NCBI GenBank assembly: GCA_026398815.1
Contig: JAPLSA010000012.1
Location: 54,871 to 118,870, forward strand
DNA length: 64,000 nucleotides
Direction of reading: 5' to 3'
Source of the DNA: Gammaproteobacteria bacterium
Lineage (GTDB): Bacteria; Pseudomonadota; Gammaproteobacteria; Nevskiales; Nevskiaceae
The translations under genes were made by a program, and so were the position numbers. Position 1 is the first letter of the stretch. Each line of letters opens with the position of its first letter. This document shows, one piece after another, positions 27,068-36,923 of this stretch. The notes beneath the pieces were generated by a model that saw nothing but the letters and a program-made list of their open reading frames with translations, ran no database searches and was not told the origin of the DNA.

Positions 27068-30000
27068 TTACGGCAGCCCGGACGGTGCCGCCGGCACGGC
27101 GGCGGCAGGCGCGGCGCTGGCAGCTGCCGGGGTACGGTCACCAGCCACGGCCTTCAGCAGCACGTACATCGCCGGGATCACGAACAGCGTCAGCGCGCTG
27201 CCGATCAGCAGGCCGCCGATCACCGCGATGCCCATCGACACCCGGGCTTCCGAACCGGCGCCGAGCGCCAGCGCGATCGGCAGGATGCCGAGCAGGGTCG
27301 CCAGCGTGGTCATCAGGATCGGCCGCAGCCGTGCAGCGGCGGCTTCGCGCACGGCGACCAGCGCGCTGACGGCACCACGGGCGCGGCGCTGGTTGGCGAA
27401 CTCGACGATCAGGATGCCGTTCTTGGTCACCAGGCCGATCAGCATGATCAGGCCGATCTGCGAAAAGATATTCAGCGTCTGGCCGAACGCCCACAGCGCG
27501 GCCAGCGCGCCGGCCAGCGCCAGCGGCACGGTCAGCAGGATCACCAGCGGGTCGAGGAAGCTTTCGAACTGCGCCGACAGCACCAGGTAGATCAGCACCA
27601 GCGCCAGCACGAAGACGATGCCGAGCGAAGACGCGCTCTGCACGAAGTCGCGCGCCGCGCCGGTCAGCGTCGTGGTGTAGCGGTTGTCGAGCAGCGTGGC
27701 CGCCGCCGCGTCGAAGACGGCAATGCCTTCGCTGATCGTGTGGCCCGGCGCCAGCGTCGCCGACACGGTGGCCGAGGCCATCCGGTTGTAGCGGTACAGC
27801 TCCGGCGGCGAGCTGCTTTCGGTGAAGCTGACCAGGTTGTCGAGCCGCACCAGCTCGCCAGTGGCGCTGTGCACCGACAGGCCTTCGAGGGCATCGGGCC
27901 GCGACCGGAAATCGCGGGTCAGCTGGCCGATCACGTCGTACTGCTTGCCGTTCAGGATGAAATAGCCGTAGCGCTGGCCGGACAGCGAAGCCTGCAGGGT
28001 CTGGGCGATGTCCTGGGCCGACACGCCCAGGGTCTGCGCCTTGGCGCGGTCGATGCGCACCCGCACTTCCGGCTTGTTGAACTTGAGATCGGCGTCGACG
28101 AAGGTGAACACCGGGCTGGCCTTCACCGCTTCAAGGAACTTCGGCAGCGCTTCGCGCAGCGCGTCGATCTCCAGCGCCTGCACCACGTACTGGACGCCGG
28201 CCTGCGCCGCGCGCCGGTCGCCGATGCTGGCTTCCTGGGTGATGTTGACACGGGCGCCGTTGAAGCGCTTGGCCATCGCCTGCAGGTCGGCGGCGATCTC
28301 GCCCTGGCTGCGGCTGCGCTCGGCGCGGTCTTTCAGGAACACCCGCACGAAGCCGTTGTTGACCGGCCCGGAGACGCCGTTGGAACCGCCGAAGCCGGGC
28401 ACCTGGGTCATCATCAGATGGGCTTCCGGCACCCGCGCGGCGGTCGCTGCGGTGACGTCATCCATGAAGTTCTGCATGTAGTCGTAGCTGGCGCCTTCGG
28501 CCGCCGTCGCCCGCACCCAGACCCGGCCGCGATCCTCCATCGGCGCCAGTTCGCGCGGCAGCAGGCCCATCAGCACGACGATCAGCGCCGCCGCCGCCGC
28601 CAGCACCAGCGGCGCCAGCCAGCGCCGGCCCAGCACCCGGCGCAGGCTCGCGGCATAGCCCTGCTCCAGCGCTGTGAACAGCGGCTCGGTGCGAGTGAAC
28701 AGCCAGCCGTGGCCCTGGTGGGCGGTCAGCAGCCGGGCGCTGAGCATCGGCGTCAGCGTCAGCGCCACCAGCGCCGAGATCAGCACGGCACCGGCGATGG
28801 TCACGCCGAACTCGCGGAACAGCCGCCCGGACAGACCGCCCATGAACAGCAGCGGCAGGAACACCACGGCCAGCGTGATGGTGGTCGACACCACGGCCAT
28901 GAAGATCTCGCGGGTGCCGGCGATGCCGGCGTCGACCGGCCCCATGCCGGCCTCGATCTTGGCGTAGATGTTTTCCAGCACCACGATCGCATCGTCCACC
29001 ACCAGCCCGATCGCCAGCACGATGCCGAGCAGGGTCAGCGTGTTGATCGAAAAGCCGGCCACCGACATGACGCCGAACGCGCCGATGATCGACACCGGAA
29101 TCGCCAGCACCGGAATCAGCGTCGTGCGCCACTCGCGCAGGAACGCAAACACCACCAGCACCACCAGCACGAAGGCGATGAAGATGGTTTCGGTGACCTC
29201 GATCAGCGAGCGCCGCACGTACTCGGTGTTGTCGTAGGCGATGTCGATCTGCAGGTCGTCCGGCAGATCCTTGCGCACCTCGTCGAGCCGCTGGCGCAGC
29301 TGGTCGACGATGTCGATCTGGTTGGCGCCCGGCTGCTGCTTGAAGTACAGCCCGGCGATCGGCGTGTCGCCCATCTTCAGCGCGCCGCGCTCGTTCTGGG
29401 CGCCGAGTTCGGCATAGCCGATATCGCGGAAACGGACGATGGTGGTGTCGCTGCGCTTGACGATCAGGTTGTTGAAATCCTCGGGCGTCGCCAGCCGCGA
29501 CAGCGTCTTCACCGGCAGCTCGATGGCGCTGCCCTCGATGCGCCCGGACGGCAGCTCCAGGTTTTCGCGGCCGAGTGCCGCGCGGATGTCGGTCGGCGCG
29601 ATGCCGTAGGCGGCCATCCGGTCCGGGTCCATCCACAGCCGCATCGCGTAACGCTTCTCGGCCGGCTGCTCCACCTGGGCGATGCCGGGCACCGTCTGCA
29701 GGCGTTCGCGCAGCGCATCGGCGAACGCCGACAGCTCCAGCTGCGAGCGCTGCCGGCTGGAAATCGACAGGCCGAAGATCGGGCTGGAATCGGCATCGGC
29801 CTTGTTCAGGATCGGCGGATTGGTGTCCGGCGGCAGATTGCGCACCGCGCGCGCCAGCTGGTCGCGGACGTCGCTGGCGGCGGTTTCCAGATCGGCGTCG
29901 AGCGAGAACTCCACGGTGATCTGGCTGGCGCCCTCGCGGCTGGTGGAGGTCAGCGCGCTGATGCCGGCCACCGAGTTGATCGCTTCCTCCAGCGGCTCGG

Positions 30001-30190
30001 TGATCTGCGCCTGCACGACCTCAGCCGCCGCACCCGGATAGCTGGTGGTGATCGAGATCGACGGCGGATCGACGGCCGGATACTCGCGCACCGGCAGCGC
30101 GCGCAGGCCCAGCGCGCCGAACAGCATGATCAGCAGCGAGATGACCAGGGTCAGCACCGGCCGCCGGATGCTCAGCTCGGCCAGGCTCAT
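27068..30190 (-). CDS. HAE1-type RND multidrug efflux permease (AcrB/MexF family)
   Basis: This 1,040-residue inner-membrane pump has the full AcrB layout: an N-terminal helix (MSLAELSIRRPVLTLVISLL), a periplasmic porter domain, helices 2-6, a second periplasmic domain and helices 8-12. The proton-relay aspartate pair is in GLVVDDAIVVLENIY. Other markers are REYPAVDPPSISITTSYPGA and LTPMLSARLL. It would drive proton-coupled export through a tripartite complex. Its ATG overlaps the stop of the membrane fusion protein gene (ATGA at 30187-30190), so the two are co-translated. No outer-membrane TolC-type gene is in the window. The position at the end of an amidase operon suggests that it clears the amidase substrates or products. 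Confidence 0.95.
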   Translation of the reverse strand: MSLAELSIRRPVLTLVISLLIMLFGALGLRALPVREYPAVDPPSISITTSYPGAAAEVVQAQITEPLEEAINSVAGISALTSTSREGASQITVEFSLDADLETAASDVRDQLARAVRNLPPDTNPPILNKADADSSPIFGLSISSRQRSQLELSAFADALRERLQTVPGIAQVEQPAEKRYAMRLWMDPDRMAAYGIAPTDIRAALGRENLELPSGRIEGSAIELPVKTLSRLATPEDFNNLIVKRSDTTIVRFRDIGYAELGAQNERGALKMGDTPIAGLYFKQQPGANQIDIVDQLRQRLDEVRKDLPDDLQIDIAYDNTEYVRRSLIEVTETIFIAFVLVVLVVFAFLREWRTTLIPVLAIPVSIIGAFGVMSVAGFSINTLTLLGIVLAIGLVVDDAIVVLENIYAKIEAGMGPVDAGIAGTREIFMAVVSTTITLAVVFLPLLFMGGLSGRLFREFGVTIAGAVLISALVALTLTPMLSARLLTAHQGHGWLFTRTEPLFTALEQGYAASLRRVLGRRWLAPLVLAAAAALIVVLMGLLPRELAPMEDRGRVWVRATAAEGASYDYMQNFMDDVTAATAARVPEAHLMMTQVPGFGGSNGVSGPVNNGFVRVFLKDRAERSRSQGEIAADLQAMAKRFNGARVNITQEASIGDRRAAQAGVQYVVQALEIDALREALPKFLEAVKASPVFTFVDADLKFNKPEVRVRIDRAKAQTLGVSAQDIAQTLQASLSGQRYGYFILNGKQYDVIGQLTRDFRSRPDALEGLSVHSATGELVRLDNLVSFTESSSPPELYRYNRMASATVSATLAPGHTISEGIAVFDAAAATLLDNRYTTTLTGAARDFVQSASSLGIVFVLALVLIYLVLSAQFESFLDPLVILLTVPLALAGALAALWAFGQTLNIFSQIGLIMLIGLVTKNGILIVEFANQRRARGAVSALVAVREAAAARLRPILMTTLATLLGILPIALALGAGSEARVSMGIAVIGGLLIGSALTLFVIPAMYVLLKAVAGDRTPAAASAAPAAAVPAAPSGLP

Positions 30191-31377
30191 GAACGCGCCT
30201 TCGCGCTGGCGGCGCGGGCCGTCGCCGGGCCTTTCAGGCTGCCGTCGCCATCGGCGACATCGGCCACCGCCAGGCCGGCGCGCATCTGCTGCAGGCCGGA
30301 GACGATCAGCCGGTCACCGGCCTTCAGGCCGCTCAGGATCTGCACCTGGTTGGCGGTGCGGGTGCCGATCTCCACCGCGCGCCGCTCGGCCTTGCCGTCG
30401 ACCATCACGAACACGTTCTTCTCGCTGACGCCGGGGATCACCGCTTCGGCCGGCACCAGGATGGCGTCGCTGACGGTCGCCAGCTCCAGCTCGACATTGG
30501 CGAAGGCGCCGGGCAGCAGCACGCCTTCCGGGTTGTCGCAGACCGCGCGGATCACCACCGTGCGGGTGCCGGCATCGATGCGCGGATCGAAGGCGTAGAT
30601 GGCGCCGGCAAAGCGGCGGTCGCTGCCGTTGATCGCGAAGCGGATCGGGCTGCCGATGCGGATGCGGCCGGCGTATTTCTCGGGCACCGAGAAATTGACC
30701 TTCAGCCGGTCGATCTGCTGCAGGGTCGCGACCCGGGTGGTGGCGTTCACGTAGCTGCCTTCGCTGACATAGCGCAGGCCGACCACGCCATCGAACGGCG
30801 CGCGCACTTCGGTCTTCTCGATCTGGGCCTCGATGATCGAGATCTGGTCGAGCCGGGCCGCCACCTCGAAGCGCGCCGTGTCGTAGTCGGAAGCGGTGAC
30901 GATGCCTTCCTTGACCAGCTGGCCGACCCGCTGCTCGCGCAGCTGCGCCAGTTCCAGGTTGTGCTGCGCCAGCGCGCGCTGGGCGCGCAGATCGGCATCG
31001 TTGAGCTTGACCAGCAGTTCGCCGCGCTTCACGCGCGAGCCTTCGCGGAAGCGGATCGCGGCGATCTTGCCGTTGATCTCGGCCTGCAGTTCCACGCCTT
31101 CGTCGGCCAGCAGCGAGCCGGTTGCGCTGAGGCTTTCGGTGAACGGCTCGGGAGTGATGCGCAGCGTCGCCACCTTCTGCGGTGCGCGACCGGCTTCGCC
31201 CTTGTCACCCCCGTCCCCCTTCTTGTCGCCCTGCTTGCGAGCCTTGCCGGGCTCGGCGGCCGCGCGGTCCGGCGGCGCCTCGGCGGCCCGGGTCAGCGGC
31301 AGCCAGCGCGGCGCGGTGAGGCCGGCGACGGCCGCCACCGCCAGCACGCCGAGCAGAAGCCTGGATGCGGCCTTCAC
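30187..31377 (-). CDS. RND efflux membrane fusion protein (HlyD/AcrA family)
   Basis: With a GTG start at 31377 the protein has 396 residues, usual for the family. It begins with a signal or anchor segment, KAASRLLLGVLAVAAVAGLT. A lysine/glycine-rich linker follows, then a lipoyl half-domain (SLSATGSLLADEGVELQAE), an alpha-helical hairpin (DADLRAQRALAQHNLELAQL), the second lipoyl half (VRAPFDGVVGLRYVSEGSYV) and a beta-barrel and proximal domain (ILVPAEAVIPG). The GTG overlaps the stop of the upstream amidase as GTGA, and the stop overlaps the pump ATG. It bridges the pump to an outer-membrane channel. Confidence 0.93.
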   Translation of the reverse strand: MKAASRLLLGVLAVAAVAGLTAPRWLPLTRAAEAPPDRAAAEPGKARKQGDKKGDGGDKGEAGRAPQKVATLRITPEPFTESLSATGSLLADEGVELQAEINGKIAAIRFREGSRVKRGELLVKLNDADLRAQRALAQHNLELAQLREQRVGQLVKEGIVTASDYDTARFEVAARLDQISIIEAQIEKTEVRAPFDGVVGLRYVSEGSYVNATTRVATLQQIDRLKVNFSVPEKYAGRIRIGSPIRFAINGSDRRFAGAIYAFDPRIDAGTRTVVIRAVCDNPEGVLLPGAFANVELELATVSDAILVPAEAVIPGVSEKNVFVMVDGKAERRAVEIGTRTANQVQILSGLKAGDRLIVSGLQQMRAGLAVADVADGDGSLKGPATARAASAKARS

Positions 31378-33458
31378 GAGATGCGCTCCCAGACGAACAC
31401 TTGCGCGGTTTCCCGGCCCGGCTCGCCGCGCGGCGGCGTGGCCAGCGACAGCCGGCCCTCGCCATCGAAGCCGTAGTAGCGCTTGGCACGGCTGCCGATG
31501 TTGTTCGGCAGCAGCTGGCCGTCCTGCACATGCACGACGCAGCCTTCGGCCGGCAGCAGCTCCCAGCTGCCGAAGTAGGAACTGAAGCCGTCGACGACGC
31601 CCTGCAGCTCGCTGGCACTGGCGCTGGCCAGCGCGCCGGAGGCCACCGATGGCCGGCCCAGCTTCATGATCTGCACTGACAGCCGGCCGTCCGCACCATA
31701 GACCAGCTGGCCGGTCGACGGCCCGCGCGGCGAGGCGCGCGTCGCACCGCTGGCATCGCGTTCCAGAATCTCGACCAGCTTCCAGGTGCCGACGAAGCGG
31801 CTCGCGAACGACGAGGCCAGCGGCGGTACCGATGCCGGCGGATGGCGGTAGCGGGTGGCCTGCTCGTAGGCGTGGGCGTAGCCGATGATCCGCGCCTCGT
31901 CCCAGGCGCGGCCGAGGATCTGCAGGCCGATCGGCAGGCCGTCGCCGAGATAGCCGCTCGGCACCGACAGCGCCGGCCACTGCAGCGCGCTGCCGACGAA
32001 GGTCAGGCTCGACCCGAGCGCCGTCGGCCCGGCATTCGGCGGCGGCTGCGGCGCGTCGACCAGCTGGGTGTTGCGGTCGCCGTTCAGCGCCGGCAGCTGG
32101 GCCCAGGTCGGGAACACCACGGCGTCGACCTTGGCCGCCTTCATCGCCCGCGTGAAGCCGTCGCGATAAGCCTGCTCGCCGCGCGCGCCGGCCAGGGTGT
32201 CGGCATCGGTCTCGACCGGGCCGGCAGCGGCAGCGAGGTCCATGCCGGCCTGATGCAGTGGATGCACGAGCTTGGAATCGGCGATCGCCTGCATCGACGG
32301 ATACGGCACGCCGGGATGCTGCGCGATCCACTGCGTGAGATCGGCCTTGAACTGCGCCGGCGTCTGCGGCGGACGCGGGATCTGGTCCAGCTCGGGCACC
32401 GTGAACGGGTCGACGAGGATCGCGCCGGCCGCCTTCAGCTCGGCCAGGGTCTGCTCGAAGCGGGCGATCACGCGCGGGTCGGCGACCTTCAGGCTGAACA
32501 CCTGGCGCAGCACGCCGAGCCGCGCGCCTTTCAGCGCATCTGGCTTCAGCGCCGCGCGGTAGCTGGCCGGCTGGTGGCCGGCGCTGCGCGAGGTCGCGGC
32601 ATCCTGCGGATCGGGACCGGCGATGACATCGAGCAGGATCGCCATGTCGGCCACCGAGCGCGCCATCGGCCCGGCGGTGTCGCGCACGCTGTCCAGCGGC
32701 ACGATGCCGGTGCGCGACACCAGGCCGACCGTCGGCCGCAACCCGGCCAGCGCATTGTGGGCGGACGGCATCCGCACGCTGCCGCCGGTATCGGTGCCGA
32801 TGCCGACCACCGCGAAGCTCGCCGCGACGCTGGCGCCGGTGCCGCCGGAGGAACCGCCGGTCGCGTAGGCCGTGTGGTAGGGATTGCGGGCAAAGCCGGA
32901 CAGCACCGAATTGATGTTGTCGCCACCGCCGCGCGCGAACTCCGACAGCGAAGCCTTGGCGATGATCACCGCGCCGGCCGCCCGCAGCTTCGCGACCAGC
33001 GGCGCATCAGCCGGCGGCCGGTAGTGCTTCCAGCCCTGGAAGCCGGAGGTCATCGGCAGGCCGGCGACGTCGATGTTGTCCTTCACCACCACCGGCACGC
33101 CGTGCAGCGCGCCGAGCGGCGCACCGGCCTTGCGCTGGGCGTCGAGCGCAGCGGCCTCCTGCAGCGCCGCCGGGTTGACGGTGATCAGGCTGTTCAGCAG
33201 CGGGCCGCGCTTGTCGTAGGCCTCGATGCGATCGAGCGAGGCCTGCACGACCTCGACGGCGGTCGTCGTGCCGGCCCGGTAGGCGGCCTGCAGGCTGGCG
33301 ATCGACAGCTCCTCGACCGGGAAGCGCGCCGCCGCCGCGGTCGGCGCCGGGCCGACCGCTGTCGGCATCGCTGGTTGATTGGCCGACTGGGCGGCGGCGC
33401 TAGCAGCCGCCAGCCCGAGCAGCAGCGCCAGCGGCCGTATCAGGGAAACACTGCACAT
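31374..33458 (-). CDS. Amidase-signature enzyme with C-terminal lipocalin-like domain (type A1)
   Basis: This 694-residue exported protein joins two domains. Residues about 1-24 are a Sec signal (LALLLGLAAASAAAQS). Residues about 50-545 are an amidase-signature hydrolase with the catalytic lysine in VVVKDNIDVAG, the cis-serine in GGSSGGTGA and the nucleophile in [11 protein letters not shown]. Residues about 555-690 resemble a lipocalin-like domain (VGTWKLVEILERDASG, QLVYGADGRLSVQIM). The fusion is unusual. A GGAG box lies 9 bases before the ATG at 33458. Its stop overlaps the membrane fusion protein start, tying it to the efflux pump. The closest relative here is the amidase at 40285-41892. 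The substrate is an unknown amide. Confidence 0.9.
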   Translation of the reverse strand: MCSVSLIRPLALLLGLAAASAAAQSANQPAMPTAVGPAPTAAAARFPVEELSIASLQAAYRAGTTTAVEVVQASLDRIEAYDKRGPLLNSLITVNPAALQEAAALDAQRKAGAPLGALHGVPVVVKDNIDVAGLPMTSGFQGWKHYRPPADAPLVAKLRAAGAVIIAKASLSEFARGGGDNINSVLSGFARNPYHTAYATGGSSGGTGASVAASFAVVGIGTDTGGSVRMPSAHNALAGLRPTVGLVSRTGIVPLDSVRDTAGPMARSVADMAILLDVIAGPDPQDAATSRSAGHQPASYRAALKPDALKGARLGVLRQVFSLKVADPRVIARFEQTLAELKAAGAILVDPFTVPELDQIPRPPQTPAQFKADLTQWIAQHPGVPYPSMQAIADSKLVHPLHQAGMDLAAAAGPVETDADTLAGARGEQAYRDGFTRAMKAAKVDAVVFPTWAQLPALNGDRNTQLVDAPQPPPNAGPTALGSSLTFVGSALQWPALSVPSGYLGDGLPIGLQILGRAWDEARIIGYAHAYEQATRYRHPPASVPPLASSFASRFVGTWKLVEILERDASGATRASPRGPSTGQLVYGADGRLSVQIMKLGRPSVASGALASASASELQGVVDGFSSYFGSWELLPAEGCVVHVQDGQLLPNNIGSRAKRYYGFDGEGRLSLATPPRGEPGRETAQVFVWERIS

Positions 33459-33541
33459 GCGGCGAAACTCCAGTCGGAGGGGCGGGCTGGCGGACCTGCA
33501 GCGGCCGGTGTCGCGGGGGCGGTTCATGCGCGGCGCAGTAC

Positions 33542-35131
33542 TCAGATCGGCGGCTTCTTCCAGCCGCCGGAGCGGCTTTCCAGATAGCTGGCCACCGCCA
33601 GGCAGATGTCCTCGCGCCACGGCGCGGCGACGATCTGCACGCCGATCGGCAGCTTGCCGTCCGCCGACGTGCCGCAGCGCACGACCACCACCGGCCAGCC
33701 GGTGGAGTTGAAGGCGCCGGTGTAGCTCCAGGCGTAGGCATTCGGGCGCGCCGCCGATGCCGGCCGGTCGATCACTTCGGCCGCCTTGCCGGACACCGGG
33801 CAGATCAGCACGTCGTACTGGCTGATCCAGCCGAGCATCCGCGACTTGGCATCGTCAGCCGCTTCCCAGGCCGCCACTGTTTCGGCGGTGGAGATCGGCG
33901 TCATCGACTTCATCCGCTCGGCCACCGATGGCGAGAAGTTCTGCGTGCCCCACTTGGCCGCCATGCGCTGGTAGAAAGCCCAGGCATCGGCATTGGTCAG
34001 CTGGGTGCGGCTCTCGTAGAGGTCCTGCAGGATCGCCTTCGGCAGATCCTCGGTGACGCTGGTGGTCGCGCCTTCCAGCCATTTCGCCGCCTGGATCACC
34101 GTCTGCCTGACGTCGTCATCGGTGTCGGTGACGCCGTTGGCAGCAAAGAACGCGACCTTCAGCTTCTTCAGGTTCACCGCCGCCGGGTCGGCCCAGGGCA
34201 CCGGCGCGCAGGAGGCATCGCGGAAATCCGGCCCGGAGATGATCGGCGTGATCAGGCTCAGGTCCTCGACGCGGCGGGTCATCGGGCCGAGCTGCTGCCA
34301 GAGATCGTAGAGACCGCCGTAGTCGACGATGTGGCCGGTGCGCGGTACCCGCACCGAGGTCGGCTTGATGCCGGCGATGCCGTTGTTGTGCGCAGGTCCC
34401 CGGATCGAGCCGCCCCAGTCGGAGCCGATGTCGAAGGCCGCGCCGCCAGCGGCGACGATCGCGCCGGCACCGCCGGAGGAACCGGAAGTCGTGCGGCTCA
34501 GGTCGTACGGGTTGTGCGAAGAGCCGTACAGCAGGTTCGATGCCGCATTGATGCCGGCCAGCCCGCCGAGCGTGAACTCCGGCGTGTTGGTCTTGCCGAG
34601 CAGGATCGCGCCCGCCTTGCGCACGCGGGCCACCACCGTAGCGTCCTGTTTTGGCACGAACTGCTGGCGGCCGTAGGTGGCGCCGGTGGTGATCACGCCT
34701 TCGGTGTCGAGCGAGTCCTTGATGGTCATCGGCACGCCGTGCAGCGGGCCCATCCAGTTGCCGCGCGCAGCGGCCTGGTCAGCAGCCTTCGCTTCGGCGC
34801 GGGCTCGCGCATAGCTGTTCATCACCACGGCGTTGAGGCGGTCGTTGACGGCCAGCTGGCGGTCGATATAGGCCTCCACCGCTTCCACGGCCGACACCTT
34901 CTTCGCGCGGATCAGGCCGGCCAGCTTGGTCGCCGACATGTAGATCAGCTCGCTGCTGGGATCGGTCGACGCGGCCTGGCTGACCGCCAGCGCCGGGGCC
35001 GCGATGATCGGCGCGACGGTCGCCGAGCGCGCCAGGCTCAGCAGTTCGCGGCGACTGAACTGGCGGGTGGTCGGCTGGTCGGCATGGGCCGCAGCGGCAG
35101 GTGCATCGGCAGCGGTTTTCGGCAGGTTCAT
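33542..35131 (-). CDS. Tat-exported amidase (type B1)
   Basis: This 529-residue amidase-signature enzyme has a twin-arginine signal, QFSRRELLSLARSATVAP, so it should act in the periplasm after folding. The catalytic triad residues are in MTIKDSLDTEG (lysine), SGSSGGAGAIVAAGG (cis-serine) and GSDWGGSIRGPAHN (nucleophile). It is highly similar, including long identical DNA stretches, to the amidase at 36924-38519. It lies 41 bp downstream of the type C amidase at 35173 and 83 bp before type A1, in one apparent operon. Substrate specificity cannot be read from sequence; aryl or acyl amides are possible. Confidence 0.92.
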   Translation of the reverse strand: MNLPKTAADAPAAAAHADQPTTRQFSRRELLSLARSATVAPIIAAPALAVSQAASTDPSSELIYMSATKLAGLIRAKKVSAVEAVEAYIDRQLAVNDRLNAVVMNSYARARAEAKAADQAAARGNWMGPLHGVPMTIKDSLDTEGVITTGATYGRQQFVPKQDATVVARVRKAGAILLGKTNTPEFTLGGLAGINAASNLLYGSSHNPYDLSRTTSGSSGGAGAIVAAGGAAFDIGSDWGGSIRGPAHNNGIAGIKPTSVRVPRTGHIVDYGGLYDLWQQLGPMTRRVEDLSLITPIISGPDFRDASCAPVPWADPAAVNLKKLKVAFFAANGVTDTDDDVRQTVIQAAKWLEGATTSVTEDLPKAILQDLYESRTQLTNADAWAFYQRMAAKWGTQNFSPSVAERMKSMTPISTAETVAAWEAADDAKSRMLGWISQYDVLICPVSGKAAEVIDRPASAARPNAYAWSYTGAFNSTGWPVVVVRCGTSADGKLPIGVQIVAAPWREDICLAVASYLESRSGGWKKPPI

Positions 35132-35172
35132 GGGCAGGCGTTCCAAGAGTCGCGAGGGAGACGGAAAGGGGC

Positions 35173-36735
35173 TCAGATCGGCGGCAGCTGCCAGCCGCCG
35201 GTCTGCTGCTCGACATGGGCCATCGCCGCCAGCACCACGTCGTCGCGCCACGGCTGGCCGACGATCTGGATGCCCAGCGGCATGCCCGGCTCGTCCTTCG
35301 AGGTGCCGGCGCGCACCACGCCGGCCGGCCAGCCGGTGGTGTTGTACTGGCTGGTGTAGCCGCCGCCGGCCATCGCCGGCGAGTTCGGCGGGCGCACGAA
35401 TTCGGCCGGAATCTTCTGCGGCGCCTGATTGGCGGCCGGACAGATGATCAGGTCGTAGTTCTCGAACCAGGCCAGCTGCTCGCTCTTGATGGCATCCATT
35501 TCCTCGAGCACGCGGGTGAAGTCGGCGCTCGGCAGCGCTTCGCCATCGAGCCGCAGGCCGGGCGAAGCCTGGGTGGTGCCGTGCTTCTTCAGCAGCGCGC
35601 GCAGGTGGGCACGGGTATCGGCGTTCTCGTACTTCTGCCGGGTTTCCCAGAGCTGGCGCATCTTCGGCGGCTGGTCCTGCTTGACGGTGCAGCCGAGCGC
35701 CGAGAAATAGCCGACGCACTGCTTGACCAGCGCCTGGATCTCGGCCGACGCATCGACGGTGCCGTTGCTGGTGTACCAGGCCACCCGCAGCGACTTGAGC
35801 GGCACCTTGGCCGGATCGCCGACCGGCACCGGGGCCATCGCGGCGTCGGCGCCGTCCGGGCCGTTGAGCAGCGCCATCAGCAGGCCGAGGTCGGCGACCC
35901 GGCGCGCCATCGGCCCGGTTTCCTGGAAGAAGTCGTAGGCGCCGCCGTAGCCGACGATGTGGCCGGTGCGCGGCACCCGGCCCAGGGTCGGCTTGATGCC
36001 GGCGATGCCGTTGACGAAGGCCGGGCCGCGGATCGAGCCGCCGTAGTCGGAGCCGATGTCGAAGTAGGCGCCACCGGCGGCGACGATGGCGCCGGCGCCG
36101 CCGGACGAGCCGGCCGGCGTGTACAGCGTGTTGTAGGGGTTGTAGGTCTGGCCGTAGACCAGGTTGTAGGTGCCGCGCGCGCCGCCGCCGAGCGTGAACT
36201 CCGGCGTGTTGGTCTTGCCCAGCAGGATGCCGCCGGCAGCGCGCACCCGGGCCACCACGGTGGCGTCCTTGCCGGGCACGAAATCCTTGCGGCCCAGCGT
36301 GCCGCCGGTGGAGACGACGCCGGCAGTGTCGAAGGAATCCTTGATCGTGAACGGCACGCCGTGCAGCGCGCCCAGCGACTTGCCGGCCGCCAGCGCGGCA
36401 TCGGCGGCGGCGGCTTCGGCCAGCGCGCGTTCGCGGCAGGTGGCGACCACGGCGTTGATCTTCGGGTTCACCGCGTCGATGCGCGCGTAGCAGGCCTTGA
36501 CCACCTCCACCGCGCTGACCTGCTTGCCGGCGATCAGCGCCGCGATCTCGGTGACCGATTTCGAGGTCAGCGCCTCGGCCGCCGTGGCGGCCTGCGCATG
36601 GCGCGAGATCGGAGCCAGCACCAGCGCCGCGCTGGCGGCGGCGCTGCCGGTCAGGAAGCGCCGGCGGCTCAGGCCGTGATCACCGGCCGGCGCGCGGTCG
36701 TGGGCGGTGGCGGAGGGCGGCAGCGGCATTCCCAT
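35173..36735 (-). CDS. Tat-exported amidase (type C2)
   Basis: This 520-residue amidase-signature enzyme has the Tat signal [20 protein letters not shown]. Its catalytic elements are FTIKDSFDTAG, GSSGGAGAIVAAGG and GSDYGGSIRGPAF. The start at 36735 is fixed by GAGGA 6 bases upstream. It is the paralogue of the amidase at 38564-40099; both end in QTGGW followed by a short tail. A 188-bp gap with a GTAGGGG motif precedes it, so it probably begins the operon C2-B1-A1-membrane fusion protein-pump. Confidence 0.92.
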   Translation of the reverse strand: MGMPLPPSATAHDRAPAGDHGLSRRRFLTGSAAASAALVLAPISRHAQAATAAEALTSKSVTEIAALIAGKQVSAVEVVKACYARIDAVNPKINAVVATCRERALAEAAAADAALAAGKSLGALHGVPFTIKDSFDTAGVVSTGGTLGRKDFVPGKDATVVARVRAAGGILLGKTNTPEFTLGGGARGTYNLVYGQTYNPYNTLYTPAGSSGGAGAIVAAGGAYFDIGSDYGGSIRGPAFVNGIAGIKPTLGRVPRTGHIVGYGGAYDFFQETGPMARRVADLGLLMALLNGPDGADAAMAPVPVGDPAKVPLKSLRVAWYTSNGTVDASAEIQALVKQCVGYFSALGCTVKQDQPPKMRQLWETRQKYENADTRAHLRALLKKHGTTQASPGLRLDGEALPSADFTRVLEEMDAIKSEQLAWFENYDLIICPAANQAPQKIPAEFVRPPNSPAMAGGGYTSQYNTTGWPAGVVRAGTSKDEPGMPLGIQIVGQPWRDDVVLAAMAHVEQQTGGWQLPPI

Positions 36736-36808
36736 GGAGTTCCTCGTCTGGCGGGTGGCAGGCCGCGCGATGCGCGGGGTCTGCTTCTGGAACGGATCGC
36801 GCTGGCTT

Positions 36809-36817
36809 CCCCCTACC
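36809..36817 (-). promoter_or_regulatory. GTAGGGG motif before amidase C2
   Basis: On the minus strand the sequence reads GGAGGTAGGGGGAAGCC, about 75 bp before the ATG at 36735. It belongs to a set of four similar sites, one at each amidase transcription-unit head. I infer an activator site or promoter element. Confidence 0.5.
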
Positions 36818-36923
36818 TCCGGCCGCGTCGCCAGCCGCCGACGACAGGCGCGACGGCAAGCCCCAACAAGAAGCCCGCTGGCGGTCGGCGACCGGCAGCG
36901 GGCGGGTGACCACGCGCGAGGCT

